DNA of 64,000 bases from Drosophila persimilis. Taxonomy: Eukaryota; Arthropoda; Insecta; Diptera; Drosophilidae. How positions within the stretch are numbered: the stretch's first letter is position 1; every line of letters begins with the position of its first letter. The stretch spans positions 2,418,001-2,482,000 of the forward strand of contig NW_020825298.1 in the NCBI RefSeq assembly GCF_003286085.1. Reading direction: 5' to 3'. The translations under genes were made by a program, and so were the position numbers. Below are positions 25,606-38,284 of this stretch, one piece after another. The notes beneath the pieces were generated by a model. It was not told the DNA's origin and ran no database searches. It saw only the letters and a program-made list of their open reading frames with translations.

Positions 25606-25660
25606 TAGTCGTAGTCCCAGTGCCAGTACCAGTCCCAGTCCCAGTGCCAGTGCCAGTGCC
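25606..25660. repeat. hexanucleotide repeat (CCCAGT/GCCAGT)n
   Basis: About nine hexamers of the form NCCAGT with variable first base. Confidence 0.85.
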
Positions 25661-26410
25661 TGTGTTTGTGTTCTCGTCACATGTGCACTTGAGCTCTTGA
25701 GAAATTAATTTCAAGTGGAAACATTATAAGCCAAAGGGAGACGGCGAGAGGGCTATGGAAAAGCAAACAAATATTCAAAATACGGGCACAGCAGACTTAA
25801 GACCTGCCACGACAGCTGTAGAGTTTGATAAGCCCGCTCCCCCCCTGCCCCCTCCCGCCTACCGACTCGAGTATGACGTGACGACTGGCATTAGCTCGAT
25901 ATAACCGGAATGCAAACACTCGGAGGTGCCGAAGAGCAGCAGTAGCCCCAACCGAGGAGCTTTACTCCTCAAATGATATGTAATTGTAATTTATTTGTAC
26001 CTGGCTTTGTTCTGTTATACAACAGTGCCCTCTAGGAATCACAAACAGGAGGCACAAACAGCTGATTCGCACAACTTATGTTTCTTTACGTTTGAAGAGC
26101 AGTCCCTCTGGGAATCACATTAATTATGCACCTAGGTTGAGTGCAAAATAGTTGCGGAGCTCCCAAGATCAAATCATTTGTCAGGGAGATATACACTCCC
26201 AACATTACGTTGAATCATCTTTGATATGCCCCAAAGGTGTTTGTGATTAGCAACACGGGAATAATGGGCGTATACGCCATAACAGGCATCACTTCCCCTG
26301 GCATTACTCATACGCCGCGTGGGCTGCCAAACACTTTGAGCTCCTTAAGAGGCCACTAAAAGGCAAAAGTCATAAAGGCAGCAGCCGTAGCGGCAAACGG
26401 CAAAAACCAA

Positions 26411-26426
26411 GGAAGGAAGGAAGGAA
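26411..26426. repeat. tetranucleotide repeat (GGAA)4
   Basis: Four perfect copies. Confidence 0.85.
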
Positions 26427-29300
26427 ATAAGTGAAAATGAAAATGAAAACGCTGAGGCCGAGTGCTGCCGCTGCCGCTGCCAGACAAGTGAAAAGGTGCA
26501 GTCGGAAAACACGAAAACAGGCAGGCAGCAGGTCCTGCTCCGTGGCCGTGTGGGCGGGCTAAGTAAAGCAACAATTATGCCTAAGAGGAAGACAGTCGTC
26601 GTCGGTCGACAGTCTTTGGCCTGACGGATAACAAAAACACTCAGCCAGAGTACGTCGCGCCGCCAGTCCGAAGAGCCGCTGAGGCCGGTGACGAATTGCT
26701 GCTAATTTATATGTACGTATTTTTCCAGTCCGCCTTTGTGTGGCAGCCACATTTTTTGTACTTTGCCGCACTGTTTGAGGCGTGAAAAAACGCACACAGC
26801 GTGGAGAAGAAAAATAAATAAAACATCAGGAAGGTTACAAGTGCAAATAAAATAAACCAAAAATAAAATAAAGTACAAAATAATTAAAATAAAATAATTA
26901 TGAAGAGGAACTAAAGGAAATTTTTAAACAGTTTTGGGAAACAATTTAGCAAAACAGTTATTTCCTGCTTACTTTAACCCACAATATAGTTATGTTTCCT
27001 AAATTTGCACTGTAGTGATCAAATATGATGAGGATATTAGTACTCAATATTCTATAGGGGATTTCCCATATATTAATCAGTTTGCAATTGATTTGATTAC
27101 TTTGAAATTGAATGTCGATTTTTTTCCACCAAATGGTTGGGTATTTCTGGAATACTTTCACCCAGATTTTACGATTGAAAACCCAATCAAATCAGCACTG
27201 CATTGCGGCTGAAGAAAATTTTAAAGTTCGCGAAGGATCGAAGGCTGTGTTACTTCCCCAGAACTTTATCTTTCCCACCGTTTTATTCACCGGCTTCTTG
27301 TTACTGCGCTCCAGCATGTGTGGCAGGTTGACGTGTGGGGGGACCCCTTGACAGCCTTTCAAGTAGATGGCTCAGTGGATCCAACAGAGTGTCTTCCATA
27401 TCACAATCAGCCTTCTACCAATAGATGCATCACGCCAAAAAATGTTCGATCTATAAGGAACACTTTTAATCTTCGTTTTTGTTTTCTAACCGTCGCAACG
27501 TGGACTCTCTGCTGATCAGATTGGAACCCCCCTCTCCTCCGCCTAGTCCAGGGTCTGCTGAGTGCCACTACTTCACTACCTTTGCTGACATTTCGCTATT
27601 TTGGTATTGACTATACCCTTCTGAAACACCTACCATCTTAAGACTTATTTGTGGAACTAAATAAAAAGGAAACAATTGATGTTTAACCATTTCAATATCC
27701 TACGACGCGTCGTCGGCCCCCATATAAACACGTGCCACTAGATGCCCCATATATACGGGGGGTATACGTGGGTGCAGTGTACACACGCCATGCGAATACC
27801 TCGCTAATCCTGTCTGCTGAAATGAGTTGGTGGTGTTTGCTCTGCCCGAGGGCCGGGTTACTCCCATTTCTGTTGGTTGTTATTCTGCCGACGCGCCTTG
27901 GGGAAATTAGTTTTGTGTGGTTTGCTTTGCCCGGCCACGCCTCATTTCTATTAGGGATTTTACTACTTCCTGCCATTCCCACAGCATAGACATAAACTTC
28001 GTTTCCGCTTCCTGCGTGTGTGCCTGTGTGTGTGCCTCTGTGTGTGCTTGCGCTTTTTTACGTTTACTTTTATTTTATGGAAATTTCTCACCATTTATTA
28101 GCGGCAAGTGCGAAGCGGAAACGTTTCACTTTTTCATCTTTTTTTGGTCCTTTTTGGTTGAAGAGAGGAGCGGGCTTTTGGTTTTATTTTTGGCCCACTA
28201 TTGTGCGGTTTTTATAAGAGAAGTAGGTTCTAGAATTTAGTTGGCTTGGAGTCATATGAGTAAAAAGTGTTTTGGGAATCACTCTATCAAGAAAAGCAAT
28301 GGTTTTTGGGCACGGAAGCCGTAGAAAGGTCACCCCGCCCAAAGCGGCTTTGGTATTTTCGCAGAAAAGGCTGGTCACACTTGAAAAATACAGTAAAGAG
28401 AAAGTATCGTACTTCTTGCTGATGGTTTTCTTCTTATAAGACCCCTACTGTGTGTATTTATCGCTCTATGAAATATGTTTTCCACATTTCTATCTAAAAC
28501 TTTTCCCCACATTGCTTTAAATTCCCATAAATGCATCATATTGATAGAGCGAATACGGAAGTAAACAGAAAATATATTTTATTGCAAGCTTATTTTCAAA
28601 AGTTTTTTCTTTCCAACGACAGTTTATTATTAGGCATGCCACCACCCGCCACCCACCCACCACGCATGAAACATAAAATATTTTTGCAGACACCATAGAA
28701 TGCTCATTTCTTTTTCACACACAAACAGAAGTTTTTTCCGAACAAGTTTAAGGAATTTTCTATGAAATATTGCTGCACATTTGTTGCTGCAGTTTGGCCA
28801 CCGACTGTCGCCTGGCGACAAACAAAACAAAAACAACGCCATGGACGAGGACGGGGACGACGACGACAGCGACAGCAAACAGGAGAGAACTGAGGAAAGT
28901 ATTTGAAAACACGTAGCAAACATCAAACAAATTGCGGCGGAATCCTTTTAGCCGAGCTCCTTTCACGCGCAACGACAGGAGCTTCTGCTGCTGCTGCCGC
29001 TGCTTCCGGCTTGCCTTTGCGTTATGGCAGGACTTCCGTTTCGGCTTTGCCCGCTCGGGCTGCTCCTCTCCAGAAATTAATTCAAGCAGCAAAAGGAGCG
29101 CGTTGATAAATTCTGAGCGAACTGCTCGCCCGGCCACTTGCCACTTGCCACTTGCGGGAGCAAACAGCTTTTTATTTACTCAATTCTCAGCATGCCACAT
29201 GCAGTGCAGTTCTTTCGAGGCCATCAGCCAGCAGCCAGCATTCTCCCAAATTTGTATCCCTCATGTGCATTGAATAGGTCACACGCTGTGAGCGACAGGG

Positions 29301-29324
29301 TCTGTGTCTGTGTCTGTGTCTGTC
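29301..29324. repeat. hexanucleotide repeat (TCTGTG)3
   Basis: Three perfect copies plus TCTGTC. Confidence 0.9.
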
Positions 29325-30836
29325 TGGACCTCAGACCCACACATGTGCCTGCTGAGGGGCCAAGGTCTGGTGCCAGGTCCAACAAAGTTCAATGTCTTAC
29401 GAGTTTGGGGCGACTCGCACGAGAATAGTTTTTTGTGGATACATCATTAAAAGAACATTACTTTTTAATGGTTCCTAATCTATATGAAAATATGATGGGG
29501 GAAAACATTTGGGTGACCTTTAAAGCACGTAGTATCACATTCATTATTCTTCAGCATGATAATTGGGAGTAGCATGTGCAGAGACTCCGTGACCGTGTCT
29601 AAGAGGTCATCTTGGTAAATCACACAGGTATCATCTGCCATGGGAGCCTCTCATGGAACACTCGTCATAGCTGATGCGGTAAAAGGTTGTAAAACAGTTC
29701 CTTAATTTCCTCTACCAGTAAAAAACATATCATTCTTTATCCGCAGAATTATATTCAGGCTTTAAAATGCACAATATCACTTATAATATTTTTCACACAA
29801 AAAATGAATAATTTTCCAGAATTATGCCACAGAGATTTACTTAATGAAGCGATTCAGGCGAGGCTAGAAAAAAGTTTCCCCTAATGAAAACATAACCACA
29901 CACGAATGGAACCATTTCGGTGTGCCACAGAAAAAAGAGCGATAGAGAGAGAGCCAGAGAGAGAGAGGAAGGCTATAAAGAAGAAAACTTTTGCCCCTGG
30001 TCAATATGTGTGGGGGGCTGTGGGGGGTGGGGGGTTTGCTGTGGGAGTGTATTATCCTGGGAGATGTCCGAATGCCAAGCTCTTTTGTATGCTTGCCAAT
30101 AACTCAAAGTGCCAGAAAAAGAACGGCAACAGCAGCAGAAGCTCACAGGAAAAAAGGAAAAAATTAAAATGCTTTATCTGCCGCTGAGCGTCATTTACAT
30201 AAAACCGATTTCTGGCAAGGTTTTTCGTAGCCCCCAGAAAAAAGTGAACCGAACACAAACTAAACCAAATGGAAAACTTCCAAGAGAGCAAAGGAGAGAG
30301 AAAGGGGGAAATTTTTAAATTAACTTTATGATGGCTGAGGCACTCAACTGAACAAGCACATATGACAAGCAGCTTAAGCGCCTGCTCCTGCTCCTGCTCT
30401 TTGTGTCCCCACGATATCCCTAGACCTCCGTTCTTCTGGCTCCCTTCAGTGCTCTCCGTGTTGCCACTTAATTAAGGCCATTGCTCCCTTGGCCCCGGGG
30501 CATGCAAATGAAGAGTGTGACCAAGCGGAGAGCCTGGAGTGGAGAGTGGAGAAAAAAATCATTTTCTATTAGCAGGCAAACAATTTTAACGCCGCAGTGT
30601 AATAAAATTGCCTCCATCCAGCGCAGGGAACTGGGTGGCGGGGAGAGGCGACGGCCTCCGCCCCGTACTTATCAGGACTGATAAAAAGCAATAACGGAAA
30701 AATACTTTTCCCACCCGCACAGGAGCGGCAGGAATAAAGAGTAAGTAAAATCAGGCAAAAATGGCCCAGGCAAAGTGAATTTTTCGTAACATCCCCATAC
30801 ACATCCGCATCCACATCGACATCGTGGACCCCCTCG

Positions 30837-30838
30837 CA

Positions 30839-30859
<21 letters not shown>
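30837..30859. repeat. dinucleotide repeat (CA)n
   Basis: Perfect CA run with a second short CA run 3 bp downstream. Confidence 0.9.
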
Positions 30860-30872
<13 letters not shown>

Positions 30873-33012
30873 AAACGTTTAGTATGGAAATTAAATTTGC
30901 ATAAATAAACGTCGACATGGGGGAAGGCGACAACGAGAACGACAGTGCCAGAAGCTGGATAGAAGCCCCCCCCTCACAGTTCTAGGAGCCGCCAGGACAA
31001 TGACAGGACAAGGGCCTCGATAGTGCCTGGGAACGGGGCAGCTCTGCCAACCAAAGAAATCTCAAATATGTGTTCGAGTTCTGCATAAAATAAAATTAAA
31101 TATAAAAAAAAAACAGAGCAAGAGCCACCGGAGTCTTCGTGCAACCGCACACAAAATAAATATCAACAAAACAGAGCAAAACAGAGCAAAATAAAATAAA
31201 ATAATGTTTTATAGCCGAAGTGAAGTGAAAGAGAAAATAAAATAAGGCAAAAGCAAGCCACAAAAATTGTTGTTTGCGAGAAACACAAAGTGCATTTACA
31301 ATTTGAGTGCAAGACGAGTGCGAATGGGAGATCAGGCCGGGATTTCGTCCATGGAAAATGGAAATGGAAGTATTTCAGAATGCTTTTCAATAGGTTTTTG
31401 CCCTGCCAGCTTATTGGTGAAACTCCAGCAGCAGAATGTGTGGCTTTGCCGAAATCAAAATGGCAAATAGTGCGAGGCCAAAGGGGTCAAAGCGTTTATA
31501 GAATATTAAGAACTGGCTAAACTATCTATGAACCCCACTGGAGCATAGAAAGTGTTGAGGAAAGTGCTGGAAAACTACAGCCTGATGACTGAATATCCGT
31601 ATCCGTCAGCAATTAAAATTACGCCTCATTAAAATCCATCTTTGAAACATGATCGTTCGGCCGGAAAATGTATTCCACTTCCCTTGAACTTTTCCCATAT
31701 TAATTTCAAATTGTTTCTAAGAATCAACAAGTCTTACACTCATAAATATGAATGAAAAGCCCCACCCAATGTTCCATTACCATCAACCACCGAAGGACGA
31801 AGGAACCTATTCCCAATTATGCCAAATAAATCGAAATGCATAATTTTCCGCAATTAAAATGCCATAAACAAAAAACCGTTTTGTTGTGCGACTACGCACG
31901 AGTATATCCCCCCTGACAAGGCCTTGCACATGTGTCTGGAATTACGTTCATTACGTAATGAAGGAAGTGTATTGGGGAGGGGGACGGGGGACGGTATGCG
32001 TATGCGGGTCCGGTGTCTGTGGCAGGCATTAAGCCGCCGCATTAAGTTCATTATGACAGGCCCGGAGAACAGTGCGAGTACAGCCACAGTGTAGCGCTAA
32101 TTTCCCAGAGCTTAAAGTCTTCATTATTTACAATGTCGCCAAAAAATTGAGCCGACGCCTGCCACAAGGCCACAGTAAACATTACTCAAGCTTAATAACG
32201 GCCTGGTGTGGCAGGCGGGGCACGACGGGGCCTCTCCTGTAGCACACCTTGACATATTTTCGCCCTCCTTCTGGGAGGAAGTGTGGGCACAATAAATAAA
32301 CTAAGCAAGCGCCAAAGAAGCCGCAGAATCTACACAAAAATCTGCAAACAAATGACAAACAAGAGCAGCCAGAGACAACTAAACAACCAGCCAAACAAAA
32401 CCACTGGGCGACAACCGAAAGGACCAACACTGTGTCCTGTGTCCTGTGCCCTGTACCCTGGCCCCTGTGCCCCTTCTCCTGTTCCTCGCGGGAAAACTCT
32501 GCTCAGAGAATGTGTGGATGAGAGAGAGAGAGCAAGTGAGGCAATTTCCTCTGGCCAAAAACACTGCAAGGGCGAAACGTGGCCAACTTTGCCAGTAATA
32601 AAGGATGTTCTGGCAATCAATTTCCACTGAATCGAAAGCAATTCCAACTATTTGACTGCATGAGTAGCTCAAGGAATCCAGGAAAAAGTCTCTCCAACCC
32701 TGAGCCCTGAAATCAGTCAAAACTTTCGCCGAAAGCGTTTTCTGGAATGCCAATATAATGTTTCTGTTTTAGTGCCGCCCAAATGATATTCATGTAAATG
32801 ACTTTCGGTTGGGGAGGGACGTGGCCCAGCCCCAGCCCAGCGGCAGTGGAGCCTCACCACCATCTCCCCGACCATCTGTAATTGCCCCATGTTGCGGCGC
32901 CCGTTTCCCAATGCACTCGTGCTCGTCGGTTTGCAGTGAGCGTTTAGCAAATATAACAAACAGCCTCGGCATATAGATACGGCCTATACCTATATGCACT
33001 CGCATGGCTTTG

Positions 33013-33036
33013 AACGGCTGAACGGCTGAACGGCTG
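33013..33036. repeat. octanucleotide repeat (AACGGCTG)3
   Basis: Three perfect copies. The same CGGCTG core recurs in the ACGGCTGT repeat at 38,261. Confidence 0.9.
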
Positions 33037-33248
33037 GGCAGGTGTGTGTGTCCATATGTGAGGCATGCAAATAGCAGGGCAACACAATTGCTTAGATTAG
33101 TGTCCACAGCCAGGGAGCAGCCAAGTTGCTGCTACTTGACTTGGCAATAATTCGCCGGCAGTGTTTGGATGCCAGTGTGTGGTGCCCCCGGGATTAGCCA
33201 AAGCCCGGGACAGGTGTAATTTGAAGTGGCCTTGATTCGCATCGATTC

Positions 33249-33274
33249 GGGCCCTGGGCCCTGGGCCCTGGGCC
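33249..33274. repeat. heptanucleotide repeat (GGGCCCT)3
   Basis: Three perfect copies plus GGGCC. Each unit contains the palindrome GGGCCC. Confidence 0.9.
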
Positions 33275-34212
33275 GGCACTTGCGTTTCGAATCCAATTTT
33301 GCAAACCGAAAGACTCGAAGCGTCCTCGATGCCCAGGCCTCATGCATTATTCAGCAGGTAAAACGCTTTGACAATCCCCACTCTCCCAAAACATATCAAA
33401 ATTTCATGTGTATACAACACTCTCGGATCCCCCAGATCCCCCCAGATCCACCACCACCCCGAGCACTTGATTCCATCGATTACATATTACCAATACCAGA
33501 ATTTCTGATGAGTGGCAATTTTGCAGAGCCATTTATGTGTTTAATTAATAATCGACATCGTCTGCTGTTTGCACAGTTTTTTCCGTATTGTATTTTCAAT
33601 TGTTTCCCTGCCAATTAGCGATAAACATGTTGAGCATTGTGTTCGCCGCGAGCGTGAACTGTTTTTTCCATATGCAAGATTAATTGCAAATAATTACTAT
33701 ATTCTATGCGCAGCGCGTTTAATGAGGTGTGAACCGCCGCCATTAACTTTTGTTTTATTTGCGTTAATAAGGAAATGATTGGGGAAATGCTCGTAAAATA
33801 AATATAGAACCTTCCACTTGCCTGAACCTTCAAGAGCACACCCAATCCTTCCAAGAATACAGCTCTCAATTGGTTCCACTTTTGGCAATTCATGGAAAGG
33901 AAATTAGTTCCTAGGAACAATCTTGAGATGTCAATTTCCGTATAAAATACAGATACTCAAGCCCGCTTTTCTTGTGAAATTTAAATACAAATATACAAAA
34001 CTTACAAAGCATTCTCCAAGCTCGTAAGGTTCAAGATAGGACTAGACAGATGTCCATCAAAAATGCTGATGGGCCACATGTTGCCTCTGTAGAACCACAG
34101 CCCAAATATATCACACGGAGACAGATAACATTTCTCAGTCACTTCAGGGAGGAGAACTCTGTCTACCAACAGAAGGGGCAGTGACAGAAGCTTTACAGTG
34201 TTCGAAAGTCTG

Positions 34213-34300
34213 TCGGAAGCCATCCACAGCGCTGTAGCCTTTTGCCGAACGCCATCCACAGCTCTGTGGGGTGCACGAATGCCATCCACAGCTCTGTAAA
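34213..34300. repeat. short tandem array with 17-bp conserved core, period about 31 bp
   Basis: The core GCCATCCACAGCNCTGT occurs at 34,219-34,235, 34,251-34,267 and 34,281-34,297. The middle base is G in copy 1 and T in copies 2 and 3. Linkers of 15 and 13 bp differ in sequence but share CGAA just before the core. Read on the minus strand it gives a repeated RAVDG-like motif in a 123-codon unsupported frame (34,002-34,373). Confidence 0.75.
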
Positions 34301-35849
34301 AACTAGTCAAGCAGCGGAAAAACCAACGTTCAACATCCATTCCCTCACCACTAATGTCTCTCGGCGGTGACATGTTAATTTCAAAAGAAATGCCACTTGA
34401 GTCCCTGGCGCTGGGGTGGAGACGTGCTGATTGGGGGGTTGTGGGGTTGGGGGGAAAACCTTCCAGTTCTGCTTTGTTTTTGCAGAGAAATCCTCTTTAA
34501 TTTTGAACAAGAGGCTAATTTTCCAGAAATTGGATTTTGCAACCAGCAGAGACCCTCAGACAATTTTGCTGGAATGGAAATGATTCGGAAAAATTAAAGA
34601 GAAACAAACCAGAACCAGAACCCTTTAAAGCATTGGGGGAAAATGCAGACGAAAATTCAGAGGAAAGGAACAATAAATTTCAAATTATCAGAGAAAGAGA
34701 AGGACCCAACCAGGACGGAGCCAGAAACTTGGTCACAAGGTGCACAAAATCATTTTTACCATAAAATTTATTGCTTTTGGGTCTGGGCTGCTTTTTCCCC
34801 AAATATTGCCGCACACACCACCCCCGTCCCGTCCCCCACTTCCTGTCCCAGAAGTGAGGAAAAAAAGTGTTTTATAAACCTTCAATTGCTGTCAATTTAT
34901 TGACAACATGTCGCCGCAGCTTCCTCTCCACTCAAAACCCTGAGGCGACAAACAAAAAAAAAATATGAAGAAAAGAAGCTGACGGGAAGCTCATGTGTGG
35001 GGAAGACAAAAGGGCTATGACCGAAATTTGTTTGCCAGCCTTGGGGCCAAAAATATGAAGAAGAAGACGACGACGGTCCTGGGATCCTTTTATTCTTTAC
35101 TTTTGCGATGTATTCTGTTTGAGCTTGTGTGAGAAATGCGAACAATTTACAATAGAAATTGCTGTGTGTGCATTTGGATGACTCGTCGTGTACGCAATCA
35201 GCGCGCGATTGCTAAAAGCATCGACAACAGCCCCGAAAGCAGGGAAATCTTCTGCTACCAGGTGATACAAAACAACAACAGGAAAGGAAAGGAATATGGC
35301 CAAAAAGTGGTAGAAGTTTGGATGCCCTGCCTATCAAAAGGGAAAGAAAAGATGGTGGCAGAAAACGCGGATCGCATCCTAAGATGATCCTTTCCAAGCT
35401 TGGAACGACTTTCGACAAGAGTTCCCTTTATTTCTGTTGTTTACGAGTGGGTTATGCATTCCCAGAGGTGTGATTCTTGCATGACCTATTGTTCTATAAT
35501 ATCCAGAAATTAAACTCCTCGATTAATCGCGAAATTAAGGCGCAGCTCAAACCCATGTACCCTCTCTTGTAGGGCACAAGAAAAAAGCGAAAACAAATGT
35601 TATATTTTACATTTCAATTGTTTTTTATGATTGCGCCCAAAGTGCACACGTACGCCGGTTGACAATTCCCGATGGTTGTCGTTGTTGTCGATGTTCCTGC
35701 TCCTCTGGTTATCGTTTGGTTGTTGCTCTTCCTCCGGCTGTCAATTTGGGTGCCGTGCGTGTAAATTGCCGAGCAGCTGGTCGATTGACAATCTCTACTC
35801 ATGTGCTCGGGCCTGCCTGTCTGTGTGCTATCAGCATTTTTGCTTGATT
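34301..35849. other. non-coding stretch, no gene recognised
   Basis: Several frames of 60-90 codons have no domain and no splice context. Poly-A and purine-rich patches occur at 34,580-34,700 and 34,940-34,980. Confidence 0.5.
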
Positions 35850-36557
35850 TTATGGGGCATTGCGTTGAAATTGAAAGTGAAAAATGCCTTTCAGGTGCTT
35901 AAGTGATGAAGTGCCAATTGGTGCTACCCGCCCCCGCCCCCGCCCCCACTCCCTTTTTGACCCGCTTCTTTGCCATTTGGCTTGGCTTTTCCGCATGTTT
36001 TTCCCCTGATTGCTCTGATTTCGGTATTTTTCTTTTGTTTCAATATTGATTTCCTGTAAATTATTATTTTTATATGTTTTTTTGGTCGGTTCCGTTTGTT
36101 CTGTTTGTTTCGTTGGGGGAATTTGCGTGCACGCTCCGAAAAGTAGGCAACAACGTTTTATGTCCTCGCGGATATGTGGGTTAAACATGACATGCATGTG
36201 AATAGGAATGTTCCGAGCCAAGTGTGGCCTAGAGCTGGGGTCAGGAGTGGAGTGGGATTCGGCAGGAACATTTAAGGATTCTCTAATTATGCTAGGAACC
36301 ATTTGGGATTCGATGGACTCATGGAAAGTAATAGTTTCTTTGGGAAAGGGGAAGAGAAAGGTTATATTCAGGACTGCAGTTAGGGCACTTCCAGTATCCC
36401 TCGAACTGCCAAAGCAATTTGTCAGCCACTTCCATAACTCACTTATGCTACTCCAAATCAACAGCATAAAAATGCAAATTAAACTCCAAAGGTTGCGAGA
36501 AGCAGCAGCAGAGCAGCACAGCAGCAGAAACTGAAGCGAAATACAGACATTATCCAC
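35850..36557 (-). CDS. uncharacterised open frame, 235 codons
   Basis: This is the second-longest open frame in the window, and chance alone would rarely give one this long at this base composition. The N terminus (about residues 5-20) is hydrophobic and ends in SAAAS, like a signal peptide. A second hydrophobic segment spans residues 25-38. The rest is polar, with a Lys/Arg/Asn/Gln-rich C-terminal third. The Leu/Cys/Ala start is encoded by a CAG-rich simple sequence, and the C-terminal part lies on CCCGCC and TTTTTG-rich DNA, so composition may have kept the frame open. No homologue was recognised, and the other strand is also partly open (108 codons, 36,208-36,534). Confidence 0.2.
   Translation of the reverse strand: MDNVCISLQFLLLCCSAAASRNLWSLICIFMLLIWSSISELWKWLTNCFGSSRDTGSALTAVLNITFLFPFPKETITFHESIESQMVPSIIRESLNVPAESHSTPDPSSRPHLARNIPIHMHVMFNPHIREDIKRCCLLFGACTQIPPTKQTEQTEPTKKTYKNNNLQEINIETKEKYRNQSNQGKNMRKSQAKWQRSGSKREWGRGRGRVAPIGTSSLKHLKGIFHFQFQRNAP
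35927..35949. repeat. hexanucleotide repeat (CCCGCC)n
   Basis: Three and a half copies of a CCCGCC unit. Confidence 0.85.
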
Positions 36558-37733
36558 CCGGCAATAACAAGGGCCTGCAGTGGGCCAACTCCCAAAAGTA
36601 CAGTTACGTCTTCAGAGCCAACTACTAAATTAAGGATCCGGGCCATAAAGAAGCGCCAGAAAAATGACGATGAAGAGGGTGCCACATAGAGCCAGTCGCC
36701 GGCGAAGGAAGCCCGAGCAACAAACAATTTTACAACTTAAGGCTCGCGCTTACATAAAAATAAATTTCTTATTTACATAAAGAAACTTTTAGGTTGCCAT
36801 CCAACAAACAAGAAAATAAAATAAACAAAAATTGTGTGAGAAAAATGTAACAAAAAAAAACTGAAATCAAAATGAAAACCACAAAGCGAAATTTCTCCAA
36901 GCTTTCAGGCGTTGAGGTGCCAGCAAACATTAAAAGCAACAACTAGATTTGCATATTCCGTATATTCGGCTTTTTGCCTTAATTTGTTTGCTCGGAAAAT
37001 ACACCCACACACCCCCACACACGCACACATCCTCCGCCTTGTGAGCATATGGCGGCGGTAAAGAGAAAAGCGACTCGCACGTTTATTTGTTCAACCGCTT
37101 AGCAGACGGAGATCTAACAAAGTTTAGCCTCACTGGATATCAAATGTTTGCTTTAATATAAAAATGTAATAAATTAGAACAATTGGGTACATTTTTTGGG
37201 AACTGGTATGATTTATACTGCTCCCCAGAAAATATCTTACAAACAGCTAGACAATTTTTAGCCTCAATGTTGATGAAATATGTGGTTAAATTTTGCATGC
37301 AATAAATTATATCCAACACATTTATTTTTTAAGCCAAAATTGATTCCTTATCTACCATAGTTTTCAGCAAAATAATATATTTTTCCATACAAATAAATAA
37401 TAAATAAATAAATATCAAAACAAAGAAGGTGGCAAAATCCAGAGATGGCAAGGCTTCACCAGCACGAAAGTCACGAAAGCAAAAATCTTTATGGAAACCC
37501 TTTACAAAAAAATAGTACTTTGTAACTTTTCACTGCTCTCAGTATTTATTTACAATCCGAAATCAGATAGACTCGGCCTGGACTTATCCTTAATGAAGCA
37601 CATTTGAAGGCCACTCTGCCCCTTTATAGGCCGTAGGTCCCTGCCTCTAAAGCCCTGATACCGCGTTCCTCTCTATTCTGGACCAACGACGAACAGTTGT
37701 TGCCTGGTAACCAGGCATTAGCGCTAACGACGC

Positions 37734-37878
37734 GTGTGCATGTGTGCATGTGTGCATGTGTGAGGGGCTCCTGTAGGGCCGTGCGCGCGTGTGTGTGTGT
37801 GTGTGCTTTCTGTATCTGTCAGGGTGTTCGTGTTTGTGTTTGCATCTGTGTGTGGGTGTGTGTGTGGGTGTGTGTTTG
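37734..37878. repeat. GT-rich block with (GTGTGCAT)3 and (GT)n
   Basis: Three copies of GTGTGCAT at 37,734-37,757, a GCGCGC/GT run at 37,781-37,805, then TGTGTGGG-type sequence to about 37,878. Long alternating purine-pyrimidine DNA of this kind can adopt Z-form. It gives long His/Thr-rich artefact frames on the minus strand. Confidence 0.8.
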
Positions 37879-38260
37879 CGTTGATGCCTATTCCCAGTGC
37901 AGCATTTGGCTGGTCCGTTGATTTGCTTACTCTGCCAGACGCAGACAAAAGTATATTTAGAAAGCCAGAGCGGGGGCAATCTTTCTCGTTTTTTTCGTTC
38001 CATGCTGCTTTGTTTTTTGTTTGGGGCTCGTAGTGCCCATAAATATTCCGGCATTGTTTTGCTTTATTATTTTTATTGTTATTGTTTTCCCCCTCCTCAG
38101 ATCCCACACCAATCCCCCGCCCCGGCCCGTCAGGCGATGGCCTCTTCAGAATTTATGTTGATTATTTTTATGGCGCGGTCGCTTGGCGGCCAGTCGTCGT
38201 ATCAAAAGCAGGAAACTAAAGCCCGGCAATATGTCAATATACGTATACCCATACGGGTGC

Positions 38261-38284
38261 ACGGCTGTACGGCTGTACGGCTGT
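38261..38284. repeat. octanucleotide repeat (ACGGCTGT)3
   Basis: Three perfect copies. Confidence 0.9.

Larger units (their letters stand above)
20964..26989. other. non-coding stretch, no gene recognised
   Basis: The 184-codon minus-strand frame at 21,002-21,556 has no recognisable domain and no splice context, so I treat it as chance. A GAGA-rich block and several hexamer repeats are listed separately. The AT-rich end (26,810-26,990) holds AAATAAAATAA-type sequence. Confidence 0.55.
27520..34212. other. non-coding stretch, no gene recognised
   Basis: No convincing exon. The frames are low-complexity or AT-driven. The stretch holds TCTGTG, CA, AACGGCTG and GGGCCCT repeats, listed separately. 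Region 29,430-29,880 has no repeats and no open frames of note. Confidence 0.5.
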
